DNA of 64,000 nucleotides from Manis javanica. Its lineage: Eukaryota; Chordata; Mammalia; Pholidota; Manidae. The stretch lies in the NCBI RefSeq assembly GCF_040802235.1, contig NC_133158.1, positions 161,483,401-161,547,400 on the forward strand. Direction: 5' to 3'. The notes below the pieces were generated by a model. It was given only the letters and a program-made list of their open reading frames with translations. It made no database searches and was not told the origin of the DNA. Positions within the stretch are counted from its first letter, which is position 1, and every line of letters starts with the position of its first letter. Below are positions 32,391 through 44,230 of this stretch, one piece after another. Both the position numbers and the translations under genes were made by a program.

Positions 32391-33778
32391 ACTACAGACA
32401 ATGAAGAAAGCTGAATATTTATATTTTTTTCTCGAAGATATTAAGGAACTAGTAAGATAATTAAGAATTATCACACTGAAAAATCAAAATGAAAACCCAC
32501 TTTTTCCTGAATTTATTTGTCAAACCCAAAGAAAGAGCTGTGAAAATGAGTGCTAAAAACCAAAGCCATTCCCCATTTAAAGCTGTCACCTGGAAGGGCT
32601 ACAGCTCTCATGATGACAGTGAACCAGAAGTAAACCACCTCTCCCATGAACTTCCCAGCATCTGGTTCATTCCAGTACCTCAAGAAAGTCAAAAATTAAT
32701 ACTGCTTCCACATGCCTAGCAAAAACAAATGAAATCTTCTCTGGAAAAAGTTCTCAAATTATTACCATAAAAAGGTGTTTCAAATACAATATCCAGCAAA
32801 AAAAAAGAAAACCAAGGCATACAGGAAACAATAAATAAGAACAGAAACAACAGTCAGAAGAAACCAACCAACAAATAAAGACTTCAAATACTGTAATTAT
32901 TAATCATGGATCATAAAATAACTATGCTCACAACTGTTCAAAGAAGTAAAAATAAAAGCTTGAAACTGAAGAGACAGAAAATAATGGAAAATAGTAAGTC
33001 AAAAATTTATAACAAAAAATTACAATAACTGAAATTGCAATCTCAAATAAAAGGCCTTCCAGTAGATTAAAAGAGCAGAAGAGAAAATTAACTTCACTAG
33101 AAAAGGGAAGTTAGAAGAGATTATTCTCTATGCTACTTTCAAGAAAACACAGAAGACATTCTACTTCAAGTGGAGGGGATACATGCATAAAATAAGTTTC
33201 TTAACTTACTTTTTTTGGGCAGCAAAAAACAGGAAAGAATGGAGAAGCTGCATTTTAAGACACAATGGCTATGAAATCTTGAGGGCCAATGAAAGACATG
33301 AACCCACAGATTCTACAAAACCAACATATTGCAAACAGGATAAAATAGAGAAAAAAGAAAGATCACACCTAGATATATATTGAAGTACAGAAAAACAAAA
33401 ACATAAAGAAAATCTTAAAAGCAATTACAGAAAAAAAGATTATCTTAAAAAGAGTGATAGTTGGAATGTCAGCTAACTTCTTAGCAATAACATTGGAAAC
33501 TAATAAGGAACCAATATCTTCAATGTATTAAAATAAAATAATTTCCAATCTAAAATTCTAAACCCAGTGAAAATATCCATTAATAATAAAGGCAAAAGTA
33601 AGATACTTCAAACAAACAAACAAAAATCTGACAGATCTGTTTTATAAAAAATTCTAAAGGACATGCTTCATGAAGAAGATTGTCTGATAGCAAGGCAGAG
33701 ATGCAGAAGGAATAAAGGGCAGAGAAATGGGTGGGTGGACACACACACTGACTATATATATATAAAATAAGATCTTAC
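32391..33778 (+). repeat. Ancient L1/HAL1-like sequence, sense
   Basis: A-rich plus-strand bias and a decayed ORF1-like part near 33540-33720 (tctaaaattctaaacccagt ... gacatgcttcatgaagaag) suggest an ancient L1 or half-L1. All frames are broken; the 76-codon frame at 32489 is probably chance. The upper boundary is uncertain. Confidence 0.5.
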
Positions 33779-34190
33779 TTCCCCAGTCTGGGGAAGGAGA
33801 TAGTCTCTCAGGCCATGGAGATTCACAGACCTCCCAACACAAGGGACCCAAGGAAGACAACACCAAGACACATAGTAATTAAAATGGGAAAGATCAAGGA
33901 TAAGGAAGGACAGACTGTTAAAAGCAGCCAGAGGCAAAAATAAAATCACATACAAATGAAAGCCCATCAGGCTAACATCAGACTTCTCAGAAGAAACCTT
34001 ACAGGCCAGAAGGGAGTGGCATGATGTATTTAATGCCATGAAGCAGAAGGGCCTGGAACCAAGATTACTTTATCCAGCAAGATTATCATTTAAATTTGAA
34101 GGAGGGATTAAACAATTTTCAGATAAGCAAAAGCTGAGAGAGTTTACCTCCCACAAACCATCTCTACAGTCTATTTTGGAGGGACTGCTA
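33779..34190 (+). pseudogene. L1 E ORF1 C-terminal remnant
   Basis: It starts at 'cttccccagtctggggaagg' and carries the AMEIHRPPNT and RKTTPRHIVIKM region in one frame. After frameshifts near 33905-33950 it continues with MKQKGLEPRLLYPARLSFKF and DKQKLREFTSHKPS to about 34190. It is not translatable as one protein. Confidence 0.85.
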
Positions 34191-34473
34191 TATGGAAGTG
34201 TTCCTAGGGTTGGACAGCTGTCACCAGAGGTAGTAAAACCATGGTAGGGAGGGTTGAACAGCTGATTGAGAGGCAAATGCAAAATTAAATTCACTATCCC
34301 CAAAGTCAATCAAGGATAGACAAAAAGTACAGAATTTGATACCTAATATATAAAGGATGAAGGAGGAAGAAAAAGGAGGAGAAACAGAAAAGGACCTTTA
34401 GATTGTGTTTGTAAGAGCATACTAAGTGAGTTAAGTTAGACTCTTAGATAGTAAGGAAAGTAACCTGGAACTT

Positions 34474-37240
34474 TTGGTCACCATGAATCGAAAGCCTGAA
34501 ATGGCAATAAGTAGATACCTATCAATAATCACCCTAAATGTAAATAGACTGAATGCACCAATCAAAAGACATAGAGTCACTGAATGGATAAAAAAACAAA
34601 AACCATCTATATGCTGCTTACAAGAGACTCGCCCCAAACCCAAAGACATGTACAGACTAAAAGTCAAGGGATGGAAAAAGATACTTCATGCAAACAATAG
34701 GGAGAAAAAAGCAGGTGTTGCAGTACTAGTATCAGACAAAATAGACTTCAAAACAAAGAAAGTAACAAGAGATAAAGAAGGACATTACATAATGATGAAG
34801 GGCTCAGTCCAAAAAGAGGATATAACCATTATAAATATATATGTACCCAACATAGGAGCACCAGCATATGTGAAACAAATACTAACAGAACTAAAGGAAG
34901 AAAGAGAATGCAATGCATTCATTTTTGGAGACTTCAACCACCATTCACTCCAAAGGACAGATCCACCAGACAGAAAATAACTAAGGGCACAGAGGCACTG
35001 AACAACACACTAGAACAGATGGACCTAATAGACATCTATAGAACTCTACACCCAAAAGCAACAGGATACACATTCTTCTCAAGTGCACATGGAACATTCT
35101 CCAGAATAGACCACATACTAGCCCACAAAAAGAGCCTCAGGTAAATTCAAAAAGATTGAAATCCTACCAACCAACTTTTCAGACCACAAAGGTATAAAAC
35201 TAGAAATAAATTGTACAAAGAAAGCAAAAAGGCTCACAAACACATGGAGGCTTAACAACGCGCTTCTAAATAGTCAATGGATCAACGACCAAATTAAAAT
35301 GGAGATCCAGCAATATATGGAAATAAATGACAACAACACAAAGCCTGAACTTCTGTGGGACGCAGTGAAAGCAGTCTTAAGAGTAAAGTATATGGCAATC
35401 CAGCCATATTTAAAGAAGGAAGAACAAATCCAAATGAATAGTCTAATGTCACAATTATCAAAATTGGAAAAAGAAGAACAAATGAGGCCTAAAGTCAGCA
35501 GAAGGGACATAATAAAGATCAGAGAAGAAATAAACAAAATTGAGAAGAATAAAACAATAGAAAAAATCAATGAAACCAAGAGCTGGTTCTTTGAGAAAAT
35601 AAACAAAATAGATAAGCCTCTAGCCAGACTTATTATGAGAAAAAGAGAATAAGCACACATTAACAGAATCAGAAACGAGAAAGGAAACATCATGACAGAC
35701 CCAACAGAAATACAAAGAATTATTAGAGACTACTATGAAAACCTACATGCCAAGAAGCTGGAAAACCTAGAAGAAATGGACAACTTCCTAGAAAAAGACA
35801 ATCTTCCAAGACTGACCAAGGAAGAAACACAAAAGCTAAACAAACCAATTACCAGCAAAGAAATTGCAACAGTAATCAAAAAACTACCCAAGAACAAAAC
35901 CCCTGGGCCAGATGGATTTACCTTGGAATTTTATCAGACATACAGAAAAGATGTAATACCCATTCTCCTTAAAGTTTTCCAAAAAATAGAAGAGGAGGGA
36001 ATACTCCCAAACTCATTCTATGAAGCCAACATCACCCTAATACCAAAACCAGGCAAAGACACCACCAAAAAAGAATATTACAGACCAATATCCCTGATGA
36101 ACATAGAGGCAAAATTACTCAATAAAATATTAGCAAACCAAATTCAAAAATATATCAAAAGGATCATACACCACGACCAAGTGGGATTCATCCCAGGGAT
36201 GTAAGGATGGTACAACATTAGAAAATCCATCAACATCATCCACCACATCAACAAAAAGAAAGACAAAAACCACATGATCATCTCCATAGATGCTGAAAAA
36301 GCATTCGACAAAATTCAACATCCATTCATGATAAAAACTCTCAGCAAAATGGGTATAGAGGGCAAGTACCTCAACATAATAAAGGCCATATATGATAAAC
36401 CCAGAGCCAACATCATACTGAACAGCGAGAGGCTGAAAGCTTTTCCTCTGAGATCGGGAACAAGACAGGGATGCCCACTCTCCCCATTGTTATTCAACAT
36501 AGTACTAGAGATCCTAGCCACGGCGATTAGACAAAACAAAGAAATACAAAGGAATCCAGATTGGTAAAGAAGAAGTTAAACTGTCACTATTTGCAGATGA
36601 CATGATATTGTACATAAAAAACTCTAAAGACTCCACTCCAAAACTAATGGAACTGATATTGGAATACAGCAAAGTTGCAGGATACAAAATTAACACACAG
36701 AAATCTGTGGCTTTCCTATACACTAACAATGAACCAATAGAAAGAGAAATCAGGAAAACAATTTCATTCACAAGTGCATCAAAAAGAATAAAATACCTAG
36801 GAATAAACCTAACCAAATAAGTGAAAGACCTATACCCTGAAAACTATTAGACACTCCTAAAAGAAATTAAAGAGGACACTAACAAATGGAAACTCATCCC
36901 ACGCTCTTGGCTAGGAAGAATTAATATTGTCAAAATGGCCATCCTGCCCAAAGCTATATACAGATTTGATTCAATCCCTATAAAATTACCAACAACATTC
37001 TTCAACGAACTTGAACAATTAGTTCAAAAATTCATATGGAAACACCAAAGACCCCGAATAGCCAAAGCAATCCTGAGAAAGAAAAATAAAGTGGGTGGGA
37101 TCTCACTCCCCAACCTCAAGCTCTACTACAAAGCCACAGTAATCAAGACAATTTGGTACTGGCACAAGAACAGAGCCACAGACCAGTGGAACAGATTAGA
37201 GACTCCAGACATTAACCTAAACTCTGTCTGGTCTCTATGT
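34474..37240 (+). pseudogene. L1 E ORF2 remnant
   Basis: The endonuclease part (MVTMNRKPEMAIS..., CLQETRPKPK, GDFN) is open to 34980. Frameshifts or stops follow near 34940, 35140, 35650, 36204, 36560, 36820 and 36850. The RT catalytic FADD is intact near 36590. The C-terminal third including the zinc-knuckle-like motif is missing. Confidence 0.88.
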
Positions 37241-37499
37241 TAAAAGTCTCCCAGCCTTCTGACATTTCCAGCTCACTGATTTTAACAGAATTAAATTAGA
37301 TTCTGCACAAAGTGAGAGAACCCCCGAATCTGGAATAAGTCTAATAAACCGGAGAAAGGGATACCCACCTAACTTTTCACTTACCCCTCTCTTCCCCGCC
37401 CCTATGCTCCAAGTCTTCACTAGCCCAACAACCCTATCGGCACCTTGGCACTGAAGAGTGGAACGGGTCAGCCCTGGCCGCCTCGTATGGATGGAGTCT

Positions 37500-37705
37500 C
37501 CTGAGAATCCATTCTGCGCCAGGTAGCATTCTCGGCCTTACACTTACTGTCTCATTTAACCTTCTCAATCACCACGGAAGGCAAGAGTTGCCAGCTGTAT
37601 TCTACAAACAAAGACATTGAGGCGCTGAGACGTTAAATGAGAAGCCAAAGATCACAAAGGGGAGCCCGGACTCGAACCAAGTTTGTCAGGTCCCCCAATC
37701 TTATA
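37500..37705 (-). repeat. MIR SINE, antisense
   Basis: The reverse complement shows the MIR pattern: a tRNA-like '...gaacc...gggctcc' side, then the region equivalent to 'gatctttggc', 'cctcaatg' and 'ttgtctcatttaac'. It is decayed, as expected for an ancient mammalian SINE. Confidence 0.6.
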
Positions 37706-37729
37706 CTGGGATTTTTAACTGGCGTGAGC

Positions 37730-38240
37730 TAGCCCCAAACTGCTCCTCCCTGGAGGCCCCAAAGAGGGTCAGTTGGGCCACTAGCGGCGACCAACTGAGG
37801 CTAATTCCGGGCGTGCGTCGGGCGGCCTCCAGCCGACGCCTTTGTGAACCACCAGGGTCACTCACCGTCCTCACTCGCGGTCTCCCACCAGCACTGCGCC
37901 CGGCCCCACCCGGCTCAGCCGCCGCGGGCCCCAGAAGCGCGACAGGCACCCCGCCGCGGGAGGCCTACCAATCGAGCCGGAGCGCGTTGAGAGACGTGCC
38001 CCGGCTCCGCCTCTGACCGCCGGAGCTATTTTTTCGGGCCGCACTGAAAGACTGGGTTGGCCCGGAGCCTGATTGGCTCCTCCGTTGGGGGCGGGGCTCC
38101 ACTAAAAACTACTCAGTACGCCGTGCTTGCCGTCTGCGCCTGCGCACTTCCCGTGAGCTTTCTGCATGCTCCGCCCTGGCAGGCGCTCTATCACGGAACT
38201 GGAGTCTCCTTTGCCGGGAAGACTTCAGAACATGTTTGAA
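37730..38240 (-). promoter_or_regulatory. CEP70: CpG-rich CEP70 promoter and probable non-coding exon 1
   Basis: CpG-dense DNA holds an inverted CCAAT (gattgg near 38070), a GC box (gggggcggggc near 38086) and an NRF1-like palindrome (ctgcgcctgcgcac near 38135). On the minus strand a strong splice donor ACG|GTGAGT ends a probable 5' exon at 37866. The position 9 kb upstream of the first recognised CEP70 coding exon and the minus-strand donor assign it to CEP70. The transcription start is not defined by sequence alone. Confidence 0.7.
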
Positions 38241-38615
38241 GCTGTCAGGGAAAGAGAGGCTGGGGCCATGTCGCCACCGCAGACCGTGACTGCGAGGTCT
38301 TGATGCGGGACCAGTTAGCTTGTTCTCAGTGTCCCAGACCCGGCTGAGAGCTGCAGAATCCTACATTTGGAGGATCCCAGTATGTGTGTGTAGGTGACAT
38401 TTACCTTTCCAGTCCGTATTTTCCAAGTCGCTACAAAGTGTCAGACCCGACGTCGGGCTCCAGAACTGCAGATGTGGCTGACCGGAAATGCTCAAAGTCT
38501 AATTAGGGAGATGTGTATACACTCTGAAATTAAGAAAGAGTGTGGTAGGCAAGATCAAAGAAGGGTGTGTTGGGTGTAAAAGCGAAAGAGAAGGATTACC
38601 TAAGTCTTCCTAGAC

Positions 38616-38790
38616 CAGAGGGTCTCAAACCTGGTTGCACGTTTAGAATGACCTGGAGATTCTTGAAAACTCTTGATGTTCAGGACCCCGACCAATTGAA
38701 TCAGAATCTCCAGGGTGGGACCCAGGTAGCAATAGTTTGTAAAGCTCCCTGGGTGATTCCAGTGTGCAGCCAAGCTCGAGAACTGCAAAC
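38616..38790 (+). repeat. MER5-type (hAT) DNA transposon remnant
   Basis: It runs from 'agggtctcaaacctggttgc' to 'gagaactgc', with internal 'gaccaattgaatcagaatc' and 'gggtgggaccca'. This is the pattern of MER5A, an ancient non-autonomous hAT element with inverted ends. Confidence 0.75.
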
Positions 38791-39940
38791 CTAGAGGAAT
38801 ACTTAAGAATGATTCTAAATACCAAGAGTTCACCAGCCATACAGGGAGGAAAGAGATTTAGAGAAAACTTCATGTGCAAAGTAAGATAATCTCAAAGCAC
38901 ATTATATTGCCTCCTTCACAAGTGCTCAGGAAACCTTATATATATAAATATATATTTGGTAATTAGACCTGGGCTCCTTTGGTAAAGCTCATATCTGCCC
39001 TCCCCAAAAACCAAACTCCCAAAGCATTTACAAATATAATGGAACGTACTGAAGACTTCCTGAGGAAACTGAGTGTGTTGCCATCATTGGAGGGGCAGAG
39101 AAGGCCTTAGGAGGTATGCTAAGGAGCTGGGACTTTATCCAGGAGGTGATGGGGAACAACAGACGAGTTTCCAAAAGGGGTATAATAAAACGGACAGGTT
39201 TTTTTGTTTGGGTGTCTTCAAGCCTAATTTTCTTGTGTCCTGATAATATAGGTAAAAATGGCTCCTCAGTGTACAAATATGATCGCTGCTTTTTCTTCCA
39301 CAAAAGGAAATCAACTCCATCCTCTTTCAGTTCAATAAATTCAGAATCTACAACTGGGGTCCTCATCCACCATTTTCAAAAACTCTTAGGAGGTTAAGTG
39401 ACCCAAAAATTCTAAGGGGAAGACCCAACTTCCACACACCGAAGGGGAAGGTCCTGGCGTCTCACCTGCCCACCATTATCTTTGCATCTTATAGCCACAT
39501 GGCGTCGCTGTTGACGTGTATTTTTCCAACTGATGAAATGATGCACGTCCATGGAGCCACAGATTCCACAATGGCCAACAAGAATCTCCCACTAAACACA
39601 TTCGGCCATCGTGTCTCTCACAAGGAGGTCTCAGGGTCTCAGCTCTTAGGGTACCATACTTTCAGGCCCATACTGTCTTCTTTCAGGTAGCTGAGGCCAC
39701 TGTGAGTTTGATATCTGTGTCTGTTCCATGAAAATATGTCCTCACCACCAACACCACCCACAACAAGGGCCCTTTCCATGCCTGGCTATTCATGCTAGCA
39801 ATGGTTGCCGACGTTCATTTTCAGCCCTCAAGACACAAAAACCCTTACTGCTTGACTTTTCCAGGACAGTACCGTCATTTGCCCCCTCTTCTGAGTGCAG
39901 CTGCCCTGATGATGGCCAGAAAGTCAAGCATCACTGGATA
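38791..39940. other. Intergenic, no gene seen
   Basis: Short TA-rich run at 38936-38958. Several short chance frames lack splice context or family resemblance. No feature was recognised. Confidence 0.4.
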
Positions 39941-40430
39941 AGTTAGATTCTTTTGGCTACAGATAATAGAAAACCTGATTCAAACTGTCATCTTAAGCAG
40001 TAAGCAAATTGTCTCACAAAAGAGGAAGTCCAGAGTAAAAACAGACTTGGAGGTTGGTTAACTCAGTTCTTCAACAAGTTACCAAGGACCCAGTTGTCAT
40101 TAGCCTCTCCGTCCTGTATGAAGTGGCAGTTTCAAATTTACGCTTATCCGATTTTCTACAAGCAATCAGAGAAACACAGGCTTTCTTTTCATCTAAAATA
40201 TTTTGTTCTGTTTTTTTTTTTTTGAGCCAATCAGGTGTCATAGGCACATACTCTGCCACCCAATCAGTAACAGCCTGGCCAACATGCAGATGGCTTAAGC
40301 CTGGGCTCCAGAAGAGAAAGGGGGTCACCAGGATTGGAATTGGCAGTGGGGTGGATATTCCTCTAGTCAAGTGGGTTGCCAGAGGAGGCAAGGCTACTTG
40401 GGTAAAACTGTAATCCTGTAAGGGGCAAGG
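39941..40430 (+). repeat. Ancient interspersed repeat, family not identified
   Basis: The stretch 'ttttggctacagataatag ... caaactgtcatcttaagcag ... gccaatcag' has the look of an old mammalian repeat with repeated ccaatca-type strings. I cannot assign the family with confidence. Confidence 0.35.
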
Positions 40431-40754
40431 GGACAATGGATGCTCTATGGAAGATCACTGGTATCTTTCACAATCTTCAAAGCACAAGGCTGACTACTAT
40501 TTCTTAACAATAAACAATAGAGCCTCCCTCTCATCGCTGGTGGTTTTTGCACGGTGCAAGTTGAGGGGAGGAAGATCGACATCACCGTCCTCCAAAGGAA
40601 TTCTCCACCAAGCCCTCTCCAATACTTCTCTTTGCTAGAGAAGGAAATGACTCTACACACAAGTTCAGTCTTTAGCTCAGCATCCTGCTGCATTGGTCAC
40701 AAGAGTGTTTTATGGGCCTCCTCCACCCACCGGTATTTCAGTGGTTCTAAACAC

Positions 40755-40945
40755 TCACTTAACTTTCATTCACTTACAAAAATGTATTAAGCCCTCATAA
40801 AATTTATAGTCAAATTGGGGAGGAAAAGATGAACAAACACAAATAAGCATATAATTATGGCAAGTACCATGAAGGAAGAGAACAGGGCTGCGTGAAGGAG
40901 ACCTCTCTGAGGAGGTGACTTTTAAGCTGAGGTCTAAAGGCTATG
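40755..40945 (+). repeat. Ancient L2-class-like repeat
   Basis: 'ttcattcacttacaaaaatg' followed by 'attaagccctcataaaattt' and 'gaggaggtgacttttaagct' follows the order of a common ancient L2/MIR-age repeat. It is decayed. Confidence 0.45.
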
Positions 40946-41194
40946 TTCATTTCAGCTTACTTGCTTTCCTCTGTGCCTTGAGTTCCCATTATAAATTAGA
41001 GCCTTTACTAGCAGCTAAAAGAGATCTTCTAACCTTCTAAACTGATTCTCAAATTTTCTCCTCAGTATAGAAGTATCAAGTTTCTCCCCACTACAAGGAG
41101 TGAACCAAATATGAATGGCATTTAGTGATGGATTCTTGAAAGATTCTTTAACTCACAAGACTTTCAGTCAGAATCCTTTACTACGCTGTGTATA

Positions 41195-41345
41195 CTTTGT
41201 ATTATACTGCTAATACATTGTATCTGCCTCCCCCTTGAGAATCTGAACTCCTGGGGACATGCATACATTTTATTGCTTCCAGCTCCTAACAGTCCCTGCC
41301 ACATAGTAGGTGCTCAATACAGTGTTGAATGGCATTGTTAAATTT
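41195..41345 (+). repeat. L2 LINE 3' end
   Basis: 'ttgagaatctgaactcctgg' and 'gccacatagtaggtgctcaa' are the diagnostic closing phrases of L2 3' ends. Confidence 0.7.
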
Positions 41346-41484
41346 GAATCAAAACAGACAGGAGCATTTACGTTCAGTAGCCATTTTCAATATGAAAGAC
41401 CATAACAGCTCAGGCAATTTATTAGTAACAAATGCTAAAAAATCTATACCAAATAAACAATAGTTACAACGATCCCTTAAAATG

Positions 41485-41700
41485 GTCACGCTCTGGGTTT
41501 AGCACTTTCATGTTCTAACTTGTTGACTCCTCACAACAATTTTAACGTAAGTAGTGTTATTATCTTTATTTTACAAAAGATCAAATTAGAAATGACTTGC
41601 TAAGGTCACACAGCTAGTATGTGGCAGAGCCAAGATCTGAAACTGGCACTCAGGCTCCCAGAGCCCAGTTCATTAACCACTTGTCCACAGCACCTCTCAT
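41485..41700 (-). repeat. MIR SINE, antisense
   Basis: 'ttattatctttattttacaa', 'ggtcacacagctagtatgtg' and 'cagttcattaaccac' follow the reverse-strand MIR order. Confidence 0.75.
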
Positions 41701-41744
41701 GATGGGCATTGGCTCTACAGTACGATTGGTGTATGCTCTTGTTC

Positions 41745-42255
41745 CAATCTGCAATTGTTTCATCTGACTGGATATTATTTATCTATGGATGCACAACAAA
41801 TTACCCTTTAACATAGTGGCTTATCTCAAAGTTTCTGTGGGTCAGGAATACAGGATTTCTCAGCTGGATGGTCTGCACAGAATCTTTCATGAGGTTGCAA
41901 TCAACCTATTAGCCAAGGTTCAACTGGGGCTGAGGATTCACTTACAAACTCACTTGTGTGGACACTGGTTGGCTTCAGTTCCTTCCTAGTCAAGTGGGTC
42001 TCTCCACACGCTCCCTGAGTGTCCCCACAAATGACAGCTTCCCACAAGAGGGAGCGATCCAAGAGAATGTGTGAGCACCTCAGACAGAAACTGAAGTCTT
42101 TTTTGTGACCTAACCTAGGGAGTCATATATTATCACATCTCTGTAAGCCATCGATCACACAGACTGGCCTTGGGAAATTGTGGGAGAGGAGTACACAGGA
42201 TGTGAATACCAGGAACAGGGATCACTGGGAGCCGTCGTGGAGGGGACTGAGCACA
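41745..42255 (+). repeat. Ancient LTR-like repeat (possibly MaLR class)
   Basis: The order 'gcacaacaaattacc', 'agtggcttatctc', 'gtttctgtgggtcaggaata', 'catgaggttgcaatc' and a late 'gtgaataccaggaacaggg' is that of a frequent ancient mammalian repeat which I believe is LTR-derived. Subfamily is not assigned. Confidence 0.5.
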
Positions 42256-42549
42256 GTGTGCTCTTTTTGACTCTTCTCCACTAGAACGCGGACTTCACGA
42301 GTGGAGAAAACCATCAGTGCTGCCCACTGTTATATTCCCTGTCCTGGCACCTGCCAGATATCAGATTATCAATAAGTACTGGATAAATACAATGATGATG
42401 ATATGACTTCCAAAGGATGATCTCACTCTAAGCCTGACTTACTCTTCTGCAAATTCCCAATTGCTGTTCATGGTATGGTACCATTTAAATAATTTTTTAA
42501 AGCAGGACTATATCATGCCTAAGAACATTTACTCATGCATATAACTTTT

Positions 42550-42880
42550 TTCTGTTTTTTTTTTTTGCAAAAATAAACCCATAATTTTTATTTTGTTGCT
42601 GGTTTTCCAGGAAGTAAAATCTCTAATGAGATGAAACAAAATAAAAAAAATTGTCAGCTGAGCCCAGAGCTCTGAGTAGTAGATGTTAGAGAGGGCTGTT
42701 ACCTAAATGTAAACGTTTGCTCAGTACAACGGGAGTGCTGCCAGACCCAGGAGCAAGTTGGAGAGCCTAAGCCTGGGGTTCCTGCATTGAACAGGACCCC
42801 AGAAGTGTGTTAAATTGGTTCCAGGTGAGTGGCTCTCCCTAGCTCCCAGATACAATTTTCTCAAAATTAAAAAAATTTTA
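42550..42880 (-). repeat. Possible antisense retrocopy of unknown transcript
   Basis: A T run at 42556-42567 is followed on the plus strand by 'gcaaaaataaaccc' and 'ttttattttg', which on the minus strand reads as AATAAA-like signals 15-25 bases before a poly(A). The body to about 42880 has no coding frame and no family that I recognise. Confidence 0.3.
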
Positions 42881-43261
42881 AATCACTACAAGCAGGCCTA
42901 TATTAAAAGAACTTTCAAGTATGTAAAGAAAGTGATCAAAAAAGACAAGTGAAATGCAAGGGCTGTTGAGAAAAGAAAACGATCCACATGTACATAAATC
43001 TAAAAAACAGTGAATGTTATTATCATGAAGGCAAATTTGTGGGCTAGGAAAAGGACAGACTAAAATGAAACCCAACTGCATGGTGGCAGAGGGCGACCGT
43101 TGGAGTTAGTGTTCCAAGGGCCGTGTATTGTTTGGAGAGTGGGCTGTGAGGTTTTGTTAAGTGTGCAATGTAAAGTTCTAAGGGGAGCCACTCTAAGAAT
43201 AGGAATAGAATCAATACTTCCAAACCAGTAGAAAGAAAAACAGGAATAAGAAAACAAAAGT

Positions 43262-43470
43262 TATCTACTTTTTTATTATTAAAGTATCATTGATATACAA
43301 TCTTGGGAAGTTTTCACATGAACAACATTGTGGTTTCAACATTCACCCATATTATCAAGTCCCCCACCCATGGCAGTCACTGTCTATCAGCGTAGTAAGA
43401 TGCTCCAGAGTCATTACTTGTCTTCTCCATGCTGTCCTGCTTTCCCCAAAACACAGTCTACTTTGCAGAA
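43262..43470 (-). mobile_element. Young L1 3'-end fragment, antisense
   Basis: 'ttgatatacaatcttgggaa', 'acaacattgtggtttcaac' and 'attatcaagtccccc' are the reverse complement of the lineage-specific L1 3' UTR seen at 54980-55270. It begins with a T/AAT-rich stretch representing the tail. Confidence 0.75.
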
Positions 43471-43599
43471 GATAAGAAAAGAGAACAAAAAACAAAGGTG
43501 AGACAAATAGAAAGCAAAAGGTAAAATGGTAGAGAGAAGAAAAATACATCAGTAATAATAAATCAGCAATACATAGTACGAAGTGAGGTAGTTCAAAAT

Positions 43600-44230
43600 A
43601 CGTCTCTTTGTTAATCTTTTTTGAAATAAATTTATAGCCCTTTCACCCAATTCTCCCCCTGCCGCACCCCCGAATCCCACCCCCAGCAACCACCAATCTG
43701 TTCTCTGTATCTATGAGCTTGGTTTTGGTTTTGGGGCTGTTGTTTTTAGAGTCTACCCATATGAGAGATCACATGGTATGTTTCCCTCTGTCTGATTTCA
43801 ATTGCATAATAACATAGAAGTCCATCCACGTTGTTGCAAATGGCAAGATTTCATGTTTTTATGACTCAAAAGTATACCTGTGTATATCATAATTTCTTTA
43901 TCCATTCATTCATCAGTGAACAGTAAGTCACTTCTGTAACTTGGCTATTATAAATAACGCTGGCGGTACATATATCTTTTTGAGTTAGTGTTTTCCTTTT
44001 CATCAGATAAATAGTGGGAAGTGGCATTGCTCAATCATATGGTAGGTCCATTTTTAATTTTTTGAGGAACCTCCGTTCTGTTTTCCATAGTGGCTGCACC
44101 AGTTAATTCCCATTCCAGCCAACAGTGCACAAGGCTTCCCTTTTCTTCACATCCTCATCAATACTTATTATTATTTGTCTTATTGGTAACAACCACTCTA
44201 ACAAGCATGAGGTACTCATGTATATAATTT
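43600..44230 (-). repeat. Older L1 fragment, antisense
   Basis: Reverse-strand L1 3' UTR and ORF2 C-terminal sequence: 'catccacgttgttgcaaatg', 'ttggctattataaataacgc' and 'tttgaggaacctccgttctg' are typical L1 antisense phrases. It is of older age than the neighbouring fragment. Confidence 0.8.

Larger units (their letters stand above)
33779..37240 (+). mobile_element. L1 E: L1 truncated at both ends
   Basis: It starts abruptly inside ORF1 after a TA-repeat, includes a broken ORF1 end (to about 34190), a spacer with the 'gaaggaggaagaaaaagg' tract and an ORF2 from 34474 to 37240. It stops abruptly in ORF2 before the C-terminal knuckle, with no 3' UTR and no poly(A). Similarity to L1 B and C is high, but it lacks the tandem-repeat subfamily features visible there. 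It lies in a CEP70 intron, antisense to CEP70. Confidence 0.88.

Noticed and set aside
32489..32719. 76-codon frame in CEP70 intron
   Set aside because: It lies in ancient L1/HAL1-like sequence with no supporting features.
37813..38239. Short plus-strand frames in the CEP70 CpG-rich region
   Set aside because: They are frames expected in GC-rich promoter DNA, and the only convincing splice signal there is on the minus strand.
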